Shown here: piece after piece, positions 33,463 through 40,289 of the stretch | Numbering within the stretch: position 1 is the first letter of the stretch | How the letters are laid out: each line of letters starts with the position of its first letter | Origin: Acidovorax sp. RAC01 | Lineage (GTDB): Bacteria; Pseudomonadota; Gammaproteobacteria; Burkholderiales; Burkholderiaceae_C | Reading direction: 5' to 3' | DNA length: 64,000 nt | Assembly (NCBI RefSeq): GCF_001714725.1 | Contig: NZ_CP016447.1 | Coordinates: forward strand, 4,211,501-4,275,500 | Notes under the pieces: model-generated | Seen by the model: the letters and a program-made list of their open reading frames with translations, nothing else | Database searches by the model: none | Told to the model about the DNA's origin: nothing | Position numbers and translations under genes: made by a program

Positions 33463-34037
33463 CCTTCATGAATAGCTCTTTTCCGCTCCAGGTACGCGGC
33501 GTGAGCTTCCTCTGCAGTGGGGAAAGCCCCAATCGTTTGCGGCCGTCCTTTGAACCAAATTCGAGCGGAATAGCTGCTTGCACGGTTTTTCCTCACCCCA
33601 AGTAGCCCTGAGCGGTTGTCGATTCGCGCTTTCCGCTGGTTTTCCATATTGATGCCAGCATCAACATCACGAAGATTTGCCATGCGATCGTCCAACGGGT
33701 TCCCGTTCACATGATCAATAACGCCTCTTGGCCATTCGCCCGTCATGTACAACCATGCAAGTCGTGAGGCAAACACAGCCTTTCCACGGAAGTAGATTCG
33801 CCTTCTCCCGTGACACGTAAAGCCTGCGACGGTCCCGCTTTTTGCTCGCTGACCGATAGTGATCCGGCGCAAAAACACCCCGGTTTCCGGGTCGTACACA
33901 TACAACCGGCGCACCTCCTTCGCATCCGATAGGCCCGTTTCAGGGTTCGGAATCAACCAACCCTTTTTCGAGCGGGCAGCGTTCGGGCTCAGGTCGGCCG
34001 GTGGCCACGGCAGGGTGAAGTGCAGCGGCTCAACCAT
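33450..34037 (-). CDS. HNH/AP2 homing endonuclease fused to a RusA N-terminal fragment
   Basis: This is a 195-residue protein. Residues 6-19 (HFTLPWPPADLSPN) match the RusA start FILPWPPTILSPN. The rest contains an HNH_3 nuclease (FASRLAWLYMTGEWPRGVID, then HVNGNPLDDRMANLRDV) and an AP2-type DNA-binding segment (GLLGVRKNRASSYSARIWFK, then IGAFPTAEEAHAAYLERK). This is what insertion of a homing endonuclease at the start of rusA would leave: a hybrid reading frame upstream and a re-formed rusA start downstream. The origin is inferred from the sequence match. Confidence 0.8.
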   Translation of the reverse strand: MVEPLHFTLPWPPADLSPNAARSKKGWLIPNPETGLSDAKEVRRLYVYDPETGVFLRRITIGQRAKSGTVAGFTCHGRRRIYFRGKAVFASRLAWLYMTGEWPRGVIDHVNGNPLDDRMANLRDVDAGINMENQRKARIDNRSGLLGVRKNRASSYSARIWFKGRPQTIGAFPTAEEAHAAYLERKRAIHEGCTL

Positions 34038-34158
34038 GGCGTCGTATCCAGTCCAGGTAGGCAGACATCGCCGTGAAGCCCAGGCCGATGTGCTTGTTGC
34101 GGATGCCCCGGATTCCGCAGTGCCAGATGCCGCGGATCTTGATGATGCGGGGCTTCAT
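34030..34158 (-). CDS. Very small basic protein upstream of the HNH/AP2 gene
   Basis: The ATG at 34158 (MKPRIIKIRGIWHCGIRGIR) gives a 42-residue basic protein ending WIRRHG. It overlaps the previous gene by four bases and the next by eight. A longer frame starts at 34257 but lies in another gene. No family is recognised; translational coupling supports it being real. Confidence 0.45.
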   Translation of the reverse strand: MKPRIIKIRGIWHCGIRGIRNKHIGLGFTAMSAYLDWIRRHG

Positions 34159-34394
34159 GCGGCAGCCTTTCGCAGCCGCAGCGCCCGGCCGCCCAGGTAG
34201 TGCGATGCCCGCGCCTCGTCGCCTTGCGCAATCTCCGACAAAAAGCAGTCGTCGCACAAATCCGAAAACTCGTCAGCGGCCAAACCGATGTCGGCCTGGA
34301 TCTCCGCGATCTGCTCGTCGGAGTACGGTCCGTGGTGCACGGGCGAATCACACAGCTCGCACAGGCCCTGCTTCGCTTTTTCAATGGCGTTCAT
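34155..34394 (-). CDS. Small zinc-finger-like phage protein
   Basis: The 79-residue protein begins MNAIEKAKQGLCELCDSPVH and has two CxxC pairs (CELC and CDDC) spaced by about 40 residues, a likely zinc site. It overlaps the 88-residue gene upstream and the 42-residue gene downstream (ATGA). Function is unknown; zinc knuckle proteins of this size often bind DNA or other proteins. Confidence 0.6.
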   Translation of the reverse strand: MNAIEKAKQGLCELCDSPVHHGPYSDEQIAEIQADIGLAADEFSDLCDDCFLSEIAQGDEARASHYLGGRALRLRKAAA

Positions 34395-34657
34395 CGTCTT
34401 TTCCTCGTTTCCTTTTCCGGCTCCGGCGCCAGCTGCCACTCCGGCGCCTTTGCCATCCGCCTGATTTCCACCTCGGGCAACCCCAGCGCCATCGCTTGCT
34501 GCAATGCCGTACGGCACCGGGCCTGCGTGTTCGTCGCGCCCAGGCGCAGGGTTCGCTGCAGGTACTGGATGCGCCTGGCCGCGCAGTGCAGGCACCCGTC
34601 CGCGAACATTCGGTACTGGTGCGGCGCCTCGCGCGCTTCGTCGCAGCACTCGCACAT
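34391..34657 (-). CDS. Small CxxC protein
   Basis: The 88-residue protein begins MCECCDEAREAPHQYRMFAD and carries CECC and CLHC pairs, then a basic helical C-terminus. It is probably a zinc-binding DNA-interacting protein. It ends with a four-base overlap and starts two bases after the HNH-like gene stop. Confidence 0.6.
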   Translation of the reverse strand: MCECCDEAREAPHQYRMFADGCLHCAARRIQYLQRTLRLGATNTQARCRTALQQAMALGLPEVEIRRMAKAPEWQLAPEPEKETRKRR

Positions 34658-35170
34658 TCATCGCGCCCCCAGTGCAAAAAACGGGTTGGAATGGTCCTTC
34701 CAGGATGTACCCCGCTTGATGTTGTTGATGACCGACTTGTTCACCCCGTAGCGGGCAGCAAGCACGGGGCCGGATTCGCTGCTCAGTCGGATCTCGCGGG
34801 CCTTCTCCATGTCCAGCTTTGCAGATTCGGCGCGCTTGAAGGCGGCGATCTTTGCGGCACGGGCCACCCCGGAAAACGCACCTTTGGCCGCTGCTGCCTG
34901 GGAAACAGCGGCAGTCGTGCTGGCCTTCAGGTGGGCCGGGTTCACGCACAGCTTTTCACCGCAGGTGGTCACGACTGGCTGCCGCGGCATGGCCGGTGTG
35001 CCCACAAAGTCCAGCACCAGCCGGCGCACCAGACGGCAACCACAGCCGCGCACCTTGACGATGGGGTATCCGCCGTCGCTGGTCGCGTTCTTCCACAGCC
35101 AGCAGTCGGCCACCTCGTGGCAGCGGTCTTTGATCGTTTCGAGGGTGATGGTTGGCGCATGCGCGGTCAT
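34658..35170 (-). CDS. HNH-like protein with C-terminal DNA-binding helix
   Basis: This is a 170-residue protein. The core CWLWKNATSDGGYPIVKV followed by CGEKLCVNPAHLKAS resembles HNH_3-type homing nucleases (zinc cysteines and HLK). The C-terminal part (REIRLSSESGPVLAARYGVN, then KSVINNIKRGTSWKD) resembles the short helix-turn-helix of homing endonucleases or transcription factors. It overlaps the downstream replication-region gene by four bases. Homing is plausible but not proven. Confidence 0.65.
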   Translation of the reverse strand: MTAHAPTITLETIKDRCHEVADCWLWKNATSDGGYPIVKVRGCGCRLVRRLVLDFVGTPAMPRQPVVTTCGEKLCVNPAHLKASTTAAVSQAAAAKGAFSGVARAAKIAAFKRAESAKLDMEKAREIRLSSESGPVLAARYGVNKSVINNIKRGTSWKDHSNPFFALGAR

Positions 35171-36027
35171 GCAGCACCCCCTGCCATAACCGGCTCGCCC
35201 AGCACGCGTAGCGCGGCATTGACGACCTCTTGCGAATGCTTTACCCCAGCTTGCACGTCATCGAGGATGTTCATCGCGTCAACCTTCTGCTGCGCCAGCT
35301 GCTTGCGCTGCTCTGTGTCCTCGGCTTGACGGATCGCCTCGCGGGCGCGCTCCTCGCGCTGCCTGGCAGCGCTGTTTGCCAGCGTCTCGCGCAGGACGGC
35401 CAGACGCTCGCGCACCTCGGGCGGCGCATCCTTGATGGGCACCACATTGCCCGTCAGCAGAGCAACCGGGTTGAACACCGGGCTGAATGCCAGCGCAGGC
35501 GCGTGCTTGCTCGCTTCCTGGGCCGACAGGTAGCCCAGGCTCACGGCACGCTCTACCGCTGGGGCGCGCAGCTCCTGGTCCCAGCCCACCGATACCGTCA
35601 CGGCGGGCGTGCGGCGTTCTTCGCGGGCCGTGCGGCACAGGCGCTCGTAGGAGGAAATGAAAGCCATGCGTGCGCCCACCATGTCGCCCCGGGCGCCCAG
35701 GTCGCGCGCCACACCCCAGGCTTCCTGCATTTCACTGGTCCAGACGATGGTGTTGCGCTCATCGAGGGCGGTCACGGCAATGGCCCATGCCTCATTCGCG
35801 GCGGGTCGGCCCATCACCTCGTCGATGCGGTCCAGCACGGCCTTGGGTGTCAGCCTTCCGGTGTGCTCGGTGCGCACGCGCGACAGGGCCTTGGCCAGCA
35901 CATCGCGGGGGTAGGTGCTCAGGTCGTCGGCCAGCAGCGCGGCGGCATTGGGCTTGATTTCATGGCCCAGCAGCTCGGCCGTGGCGGCAATCTGGCCCAC
36001 CAGCCAGGTCAGGTCTTGGTCATTCAT
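35167..36027 (-). CDS. Replication-region accessory protein
   Basis: The ATG at 36027 (MNDQDLTWLVGQIAATAELL) overlaps the stop of the replication initiator and gives 286 residues. The protein is helical and basic, with RVRTEHTGRLTPKAVLDRID and a charged coiled C-terminus (QREERAREAIRQAEDTEQRK). It is in the position of a helicase loader or primosome-like partner (P-protein role) next to the O-like initiator. No AAA motif is seen, so a loader role is only inferred from order. Confidence 0.6.
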   Translation of the reverse strand: MNDQDLTWLVGQIAATAELLGHEIKPNAAALLADDLSTYPRDVLAKALSRVRTEHTGRLTPKAVLDRIDEVMGRPAANEAWAIAVTALDERNTIVWTSEMQEAWGVARDLGARGDMVGARMAFISSYERLCRTAREERRTPAVTVSVGWDQELRAPAVERAVSLGYLSAQEASKHAPALAFSPVFNPVALLTGNVVPIKDAPPEVRERLAVLRETLANSAARQREERAREAIRQAEDTEQRKQLAQQKVDAMNILDDVQAGVKHSQEVVNAALRVLGEPVMAGGAA

Positions 36028-36968
36028 GCGGGTGCTCCTTGCCGGCGCTGGCGCAGGATAGCCATGGCCTCCGTTGCAACGTCGGCGTTCGATTGGGTCT
36101 GGTCGATCTGCTTGGCGCGGGTGCCCGTCATCGCGGAACCTGCAGCCCATTGCGTGCGGTATCCCTCGGCGCCCGACAGCAGCAGGCCCACGTCGTGCAC
36201 CTTGCGGACCACAAAGGCGTCGCTCACGCGGTCCACGTAAAACGCGGCCACCAGCGGCGATTCCACGAAGCCGATGCGCTGCACGAACTGCTTGACCTTG
36301 GCGTTCACCGACTGGTTGCGTACGGGCTTGGCACCGTAGCGGCGTTCGTACGAAAGGCTGTACGCGGCCCAGGTGTGCTTGCACGCCGACTGCAGCGCTG
36401 TCTCGGCGTCGTCCACCAACTCAGCCTTGACCTTCGCGGCGGTCGGCGCAGCCGGCCGGGAATTGGTCTGTTCAGTGGTTAGTTCATTGGTATGTTCTTT
36501 GCCCCTAGCCGATTCGGCTACGGGGGGGGTAGCCGATTCGGCTACGGGCCCCCTAGCCTGTTCGGCTACCGTAGCCGCATCGGCTACCGTAGTCTGTTCG
36601 GCTACTGTTGTGGGGCCAACAACCGTAGCCGATTGGGCTACGGTAGTCGCAGGGGCTACCGTAGCCGATTGGGCTACGGTTGTTGCAGTGATTCCAGGGT
36701 TGCAAAGGGTGTAGCGGCTGGCTTTCGAGTGCCCACCGGCCCCCACCTTGAGCAGCCATCCCAGCGTCACCAGGGCCGTCGTAGCGGCGCTGATGTTCGA
36801 GGGGTGCATACCCGTGCGCTCCGCAATGGCTGCGCGTGAGGGCCACACCGTATCCGTGGTGCGGCTGCGGAACGAAAACAACGCGATCAACACGCGCGTT
36901 TGCTCCAGTGTCAGCCGCTTGTCCTGGATGACTTCCATAGGAACCAGTGAGAACTGGCCTTCGGTCAT
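36024..36968 (-). CDS. Lambda O-like replication initiator carrying iterons
   Basis: This is a 314-residue protein. The N-terminal ~90 residues form a winged helix (MEVIQDKRLTLEQTRVLIAL, then RSRTTDTVWPSRAAIAERTG). The middle is a low-complexity TTVAQSATV-type repeat coded by eight palindromic iterons (36506-36676). The C-terminal domain (KHTWAAYSLSYERRYGAKPV) probably contacts the loader. This is the layout of lambda O, where the initiator binds iterons inside its own gene. An AT-rich stretch at 36460-36505 could be the unwinding element. The following gene may supply the helicase loader. Confidence 0.75.
   Translation of the reverse strand: MTEGQFSLVPMEVIQDKRLTLEQTRVLIALFSFRSRTTDTVWPSRAAIAERTGMHPSNISAATTALVTLGWLLKVGAGGHSKASRYTLCNPGITATTVAQSATVAPATTVAQSATVVGPTTVAEQTTVADAATVAEQARGPVAESATPPVAESARGKEHTNELTTEQTNSRPAAPTAAKVKAELVDDAETALQSACKHTWAAYSLSYERRYGAKPVRNQSVNAKVKQFVQRIGFVESPLVAAFYVDRVSDAFVVRKVHDVGLLLSGAEGYRTQWAAGSAMTGTRAKQIDQTQSNADVATEAMAILRQRRQGAPA
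36460..36505 (-). promoter_or_regulatory. Candidate DNA unwinding element next to the iterons
   Basis: This short stretch is clearly richer in A and T than the surrounding GC-rich coding sequence (for example TTCAGTGGTTAGTTCATTGG) and directly abuts the first iteron, the layout of a phage origin. Confidence 0.4.
36506..36676. repeat. Eight palindromic iterons in the initiator gene (candidate origin)
   Basis: Copies of TAGCCGATTCGGCTA or close variants start at 36506, 36530, 36554, 36572, 36590, 36626, 36644 and 36662. The steps are 24, 24, 18, 18, 36, 18 and 18 bases. Most are hyphenated palindromes (TAGCCGA-T-TCGGCTA is perfect). They encode the low-complexity middle of the initiator. By analogy with lambda ori in gene O they are the likely initiator-binding sites. 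Confidence 0.75.
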
Positions 36969-37318
36969 AGCGATGTCCCACGGGCGTACACGCGCCCGCC
37001 TGCTGTGCCATGCCCCTTGACACGCGGGGCGTACCCCACGGGTGCAATCAAGCCTTCGCGGATGGCCTTGGCAAACACTGCGCCGAATGCGCGGTCATCG
37101 CGCGGGCGGATGCCAGCCATCTTTGCGGCGTTCACGATGTCCTCGCCACGGAATTGCGTGCCACTGGGGGCGGACAGCATCGTGCGGCGGATGTGCTCCA
37201 GCACGCGCTCGGAAAAGCCCGGGGCATCCTGGTCAGCGCGATCTGTTGCGCGCTGGCTGGCTTCGTCACCCAGCTTACGGGCAGAGTGCACGCGGATGGA
37301 AAAAGCGGCGGCGGTCAT
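36965..37318 (-). CDS. Small early protein, unrecognised
   Basis: This 117-residue protein begins MTAAAFSIRVHSARKLGDEA. A helix (FSERVLEHIRRTMLSAPSGT) and GEDIVNAAKMAGIRPRDDRA suggest a small DNA-associated protein; no family is recognised. It overlaps the initiator gene by four bases. Confidence 0.6.
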   Translation of the reverse strand: MTAAAFSIRVHSARKLGDEASQRATDRADQDAPGFSERVLEHIRRTMLSAPSGTQFRGEDIVNAAKMAGIRPRDDRAFGAVFAKAIREGLIAPVGYAPRVKGHGTAGGRVYARGTSL

Positions 37319-37521
37319 TTCGTGCTCGCCTTGTTGTCGCCATACGCGCGAGGCGCCATGGTCACAGTGCGGCGCCCATTGCGGTCCAGCGCCTGGTGCA
37401 CATTGCCCTGCTTGGGCGCGGCGCTGCTGTTGGTTTTCTTGGGCGGGATGGCAGGGATGTCGAGATCCGGGCCGCGGGGTCTGACCGTGAGGAACGGGCT
37501 CAGGCAGGATGTGTTACCCAT
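37315..37521 (-). CDS. Small early protein, unrecognised
   Basis: The 68-residue protein begins MGNTSCLSPFLTVRPRGPDL; an earlier in-frame ATG at 37551 lies further inside the upstream gene. It is Pro/Arg-rich with no visible domain. Overlap with both neighbours is the main evidence that it is translated. Confidence 0.45.
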   Translation of the reverse strand: MGNTSCLSPFLTVRPRGPDLDIPAIPPKKTNSSAAPKQGNVHQALDRNGRRTVTMAPRAYGDNKASTK

Positions 37522-37846
37522 GGCTGGCCGCTCCTGATTCGGGGGCCCCAAAATGACCTATGAGCTTCGTGAGCGCTTCGATACGCTTCTCGTCATGGCT
37601 CACCTTCTCAACGATCATTTGTCGGTAGCTCTTGCCGTGCACCAGCAAGTACACGCAGTCCCGCACGGCGCACGACGGGTCAATCCCGCGCATGGAGCAC
37701 TGCTGCAGGAACAGGGTGTGCGTGTGCTCATCGACCTTCGTTTTCAGGTCGTGGTCCAGCTTGCCCAAGGGGCCGGCAATGCCGCGAGCGAATGCGATGT
37801 CGCCCAGGTCGTCATCGGTGGTGTCGTCGATCTGGGGGTCAACCAT
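37514..37846 (-). CDS. Small early protein, unrecognised
   Basis: This 110-residue protein begins MVDPQIDDTTDDDLGDIAFA. The helical part (TLFLQQCSMRGIDPSCAVRD, then CVYLLVHGKSYRQMIVEK) and overall composition are typical of small phage regulatory proteins. It overlaps the preceding endonuclease-like gene by eight bases. Function unknown. Confidence 0.6.
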   Translation of the reverse strand: MVDPQIDDTTDDDLGDIAFARGIAGPLGKLDHDLKTKVDEHTHTLFLQQCSMRGIDPSCAVRDCVYLLVHGKSYRQMIVEKVSHDEKRIEALTKLIGHFGAPESGAASHG

Positions 37847-39017
37847 GTGTGACCTCCTTGGCTTCGGCTGCGGGGGTCAGCTTTGCTTGGGCCGCGATGT
37901 AGTCGGCGCGCGCTGCAAGGGCCGCGTCAGGCGTCAAGTAGGACCCGACGTACTTGCTGCCCACCATTACCTGGTATCGATCCGCGCGCCCATCTTTGCC
38001 CTTGATGTGGGCATAGCCGCGACCGCGAAGAAGCTCATGCTTCTGCGGGTTGGCTTCAAGATATGCAGTCCTAGCGGCCACGGCTTCGGCTTCGGATTTG
38101 AAGAATCCGAGGCGTGTTTGGCCGACTTTTGCGAGCCAAGCCATCTCGCGGCCCGGGTACAGGCAATAGACGCCCCGGTTAGCCTTGGCCTTGCCCTTCC
38201 ATTGCTTGACGGCTTCCTGGCTGTTCTCCGTTGCAAGCTGGATGTGCACGTTGCCCATCTCGTAGCAACCAGCGTCGCTGACACGAGACATCACGTACTT
38301 GCCTTTTCCTCTTCCCCGAAGGTGCAACTTCCCGCTGGTTTGCCAGATGGCGAACCATTGACCAAAGCTCAGCTTCCAATCGATCCCGCGAATCTTGGCG
38401 TGGTTGCGTTGCTTCTGGAATGCGTACGTCACACCATCTTTTCGCAGCTGCTCCACCACTGCGCGCGGCAATCCGTACTTTGCAATGCTCCGCGCTTCCT
38501 TGTCCTGCTCACGGGCCAGCGCCTGGGCTGCGGCTACGACGGACTTACCTCCGTCAATAGACTTGACGCCTCGCTTGCCAAGCAACTGACGGACGCGCTC
38601 CCGAGTGATGCCGAATTGGTCCCCAATCTTTTGCAGCGTGACCCCTTGGCGGTACATGCTCACCATCTTTCCGATGCGAGCTTGGCGCCCCTCAGTCAAT
38701 GGGCTTCTGTACCCGCGCTTGAGGTTCACGCCAATTACGCGGGCGGCAAAGCGAACGGCGCTAGGCTTCATGCCCAACTCGATCGCAATTTCATCGGGAG
38801 TTTTCCCGGCTTCTCCAAGGATCATCAACTTCGCATCCCGATCCTTGCGGGCGACATCCAGTCGCTCCAACTTGAAGCCTGCAGCCCGCGCCCAGGCGTA
38901 CACCGCTCCAACCGCAATCTTTTCAATCGACGCGATCTCCTTGGCGGTTTTGCCCTCATAAGCAAGGGCCTCGATTCGAGCGTCCCGCTCAATCAAACGT
39001 GTGGCGCGGCCGGTCAT
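37839..39017 (-). CDS. Homing-type protein with HTH repeats and AP2-like tail
   Basis: This is a 392-residue protein. The N-terminal ~160 residues contain several sigma-region-4-like HTH units (AKEIASIEKIAVGAVYAWAR, TPDEIAIELGMKPSAVRFAA, TLQKIGDQFGITRERVRQLL). The middle (HAKIRGIDWKLSFGQWFAIW, GRGKGKYVMSRVSDAGCYEM, GNVHIQLATENSQEAV) resembles phage free-standing homing nucleases. The C-terminal ~110 residues hold two AP2-type repeats (KVGQTRLGFFKSEAEAVAAR and YQVMVGSKYVGSYLTPDAAL). It lies directly behind cro and its start overlaps the cro stop. Confidence 0.7.
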   Translation of the reverse strand: MTGRATRLIERDARIEALAYEGKTAKEIASIEKIAVGAVYAWARAAGFKLERLDVARKDRDAKLMILGEAGKTPDEIAIELGMKPSAVRFAARVIGVNLKRGYRSPLTEGRQARIGKMVSMYRQGVTLQKIGDQFGITRERVRQLLGKRGVKSIDGGKSVVAAAQALAREQDKEARSIAKYGLPRAVVEQLRKDGVTYAFQKQRNHAKIRGIDWKLSFGQWFAIWQTSGKLHLRGRGKGKYVMSRVSDAGCYEMGNVHIQLATENSQEAVKQWKGKAKANRGVYCLYPGREMAWLAKVGQTRLGFFKSEAEAVAARTAYLEANPQKHELLRGRGYAHIKGKDGRADRYQVMVGSKYVGSYLTPDAALAARADYIAAQAKLTPAAEAKEVTHG

Positions 39018-39217
39018 GCAACCTCCTTCGCGGGGGCCAAAAACACATCTGGCCGAACGGCCTTCAGGTACATCAGCCGAGCCTTCGGAATCTCTCGCTG
39101 CTCGCCGGTTTCTGGGTCAATCCCAAACCACTGCGACACCGCTTGCGGCGTGCACTCGCAGAGTTTTGCGACTTCGGATGTGCCGCCAAGCGCGGCGATG
39201 ATTTTTTCGTGGTCCAT
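39014..39217 (-). CDS. cro: Cro-like repressor
   Basis: The 67-residue protein begins MDHEKIIAALGGTSEVAKLC. The HTH TSEVAKLCECTPQAVSQWFG is typical of Cro/YdaS proteins that bind the divergent operators next to the repressor gene. The frame opens at 39253, but the ATG at 39217 sits six to seven bases after a probable -10 (TTTAAT), so the mRNA may be almost leaderless. It is the first gene of the leftward operon. Confidence 0.75.
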   Translation of the reverse strand: MDHEKIIAALGGTSEVAKLCECTPQAVSQWFGIDPETGEQREIPKARLMYLKAVRPDVFLAPAKEVA

Positions 39218-39225
39218 GCCGTTAT

Positions 39226-39288
39226 TAAAGCATGCTTTACGCCAAAACGGCAAGCATTCTTTATGGCGGGTTGTGTAAGCTAGCTTTA
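39226..39288. promoter_or_regulatory. Divergent promoter/operator region between cro and the repressor gene
   Basis: Three operator-like 14-mers lie 24-25 bases apart: the perfect palindrome TAAAGCATGCTTTA (39226-39239), GCAAGCATTCTTTA (39250-39263) and GTAAGCTAGCTTTA (39275-39288, overlapping the repressor start). For cro, -35 TTGCCG (39248-39253) and -10 TTTAAT (39224-39229) on the minus strand are visible. A weaker rightward promoter (TTTACG at 39236, TTTATG at 39260) may serve the repressor. The layout is that of a lambdoid OR region. Confidence 0.75.
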
Positions 39289-39950
39289 TGTCCTATGGCC
39301 AACGACTCAAAGAAGCTCTCGACCACTCTGGCCGAGGTCGCAAAGAGCTTGCCGAGGCAATTGGCCGATCTGTTCAGGCGGTTGGCGACGTCCTCAATGG
39401 GAAGTCAAAGGCGTTCACCGCAGAGAACAACGCCAAGGCGGCCGAATTCTTGAAGGTCGATTCGTTCTGGCTTGCCACAGGCAACGGTGAGATGAAGGCA
39501 GTACCCCAGTCGAATGTCACCCCAGCCCCCATCGGGGCCCGCAGCGTGCCCGTCATCAGCGCCATCCAGGCTGGTATGTGGTGCGAGATCGTTGACCAGT
39601 TCCAGCCAGGCGATGCCGACGAATACCTAATGACCGACTTGGAGCTTTCAGCCCACGCCTTTGCGCTGACCATTCGCGGCGACAGCATGCTGCCGGAGTT
39701 CAATGCAGGCGACCGGGTCATCATCGACCCCGACGTGGCCCCGCACCCAGGTGACTTCGTAGCGGCCAAGAACGGCGAGCAGGAAGCCACGTTCAAAAAG
39801 TACCGCCCACGCGGGATGGATGCGAGCGGCAATCTGGTGTTCGAGCTGGTGCCGCTGAACGATGACTACCCCACCCTGCGGTCAGACATTGAGCCCATCC
39901 GGATCGTGGGGACCATGGTTGAGCACCGGAAGTACAGGCGGCCACGTTGA
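39288..39950 (+). CDS. CI/LexA-type phage repressor with S24 peptidase domain
   Basis: This is a 220-residue protein. Residues ~4-60 form an HTH (ELAEAIGRSVQAVGDVLNGK). Self-cleavage would occur at Ala95-Gly96 in ISAIQAGMW; catalytic Ser133 is in RGDSMLPEF and Lys170 in ATFKKY. The SOS response (RecA filament) would trigger cleavage and induction. Two operator clusters flank the gene: three sites upstream and two downstream at 40248-40285. No clear ribosome site precedes the ATG, so translation may be leaderless or weak. Confidence 0.9.
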   Translation: MSYGQRLKEALDHSGRGRKELAEAIGRSVQAVGDVLNGKSKAFTAENNAKAAEFLKVDSFWLATGNGEMKAVPQSNVTPAPIGARSVPVISAIQAGMWCEIVDQFQPGDADEYLMTDLELSAHAFALTIRGDSMLPEFNAGDRVIIDPDVAPHPGDFVAAKNGEQEATFKKYRPRGMDASGNLVFELVPLNDDYPTLRSDIEPIRIVGTMVEHRKYRRPR

Positions 39951-40000
39951 TTGCCAGCACGGCGGCCTGGCTTCTTGCCGCCGAACTACAGAGGAACACA

Positions 40001-40123
40001 ATGAAAACCATCATCGCAATTGCCATCATCCTGGCCGCTGGCTTCGCACAAGCCCACTCGGGCGGCACCAACAGTTCAGGCTGCCACAGGGACCACACCA
40101 CAGGCGGTTACCACTGCCACTGA
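40001..40123 (+). CDS. YHYH-type small secreted protein
   Basis: This 40-residue protein has a signal peptide (MKTIIAIAIILAAGFAQA) and a mature part ending TTGGYHCH, the YHYH-domain pattern: SGG, CHRDHTTGGYHCH. It is preceded by an AGAGGAA ribosome site and followed by a terminator. Because it lies behind the repressor gene it may be expressed in the lysogen and act in the periplasm. Function of such peptides is unknown. Confidence 0.65.
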   Translation: MKTIIAIAIILAAGFAQAHSGGTNSSGCHRDHTTGGYHCH

Positions 40124-40169
40124 TACACCCGCATTGAGCGATCGAGTCGGGAATCTCCCGATGAAAGCA

Positions 40170-40196
40170 AGCCGCCCCACAAGGCGGTTTTTTTTC
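40170..40196 (+). terminator. Intrinsic terminator after the repressor-YHYH unit
   Basis: CCGCC / GGCGG stem with a short loop and a long T-run (eight Ts), closing the repressor transcript before the left operator. Confidence 0.75.
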
Positions 40197-40247
40197 GTCT
40201 GGTGATTGCTGGGCGTGGGGGGAGTGTAGCCGGACTACGGGAAAAAC

Positions 40248-40287
40248 TAAAGAATGCTTGACCTGTCCAAATAAAGCATGCTTTAAT
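40248..40287 (+). promoter_or_regulatory. Repressor-controlled rightward promoter (PL-type) with two operators
   Basis: Two 14-mers, TAAAGAATGCTTGA (40248-40261) and the perfect TAAAGCATGCTTTA (40272-40285), lie 24 bases apart, the same sequences as in the cro/repressor region. -35 TTGACC (40258-40263) and -10 TTTAAT (40282-40287) on the plus strand are overlapped by them. Transcription would start near 40294 and run into the structured RNA region, so that RNA should be off in the lysogen and on after induction. Confidence 0.75.
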
Positions 40288-40289
40288 CA

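Noticed and set aside
36506..36676. CRISPR-like regular repeats
   Set aside because: The repeats are palindromic, 15 bases long, in phase with a coding frame, with no unique 30-base spacers. They fit iterons.
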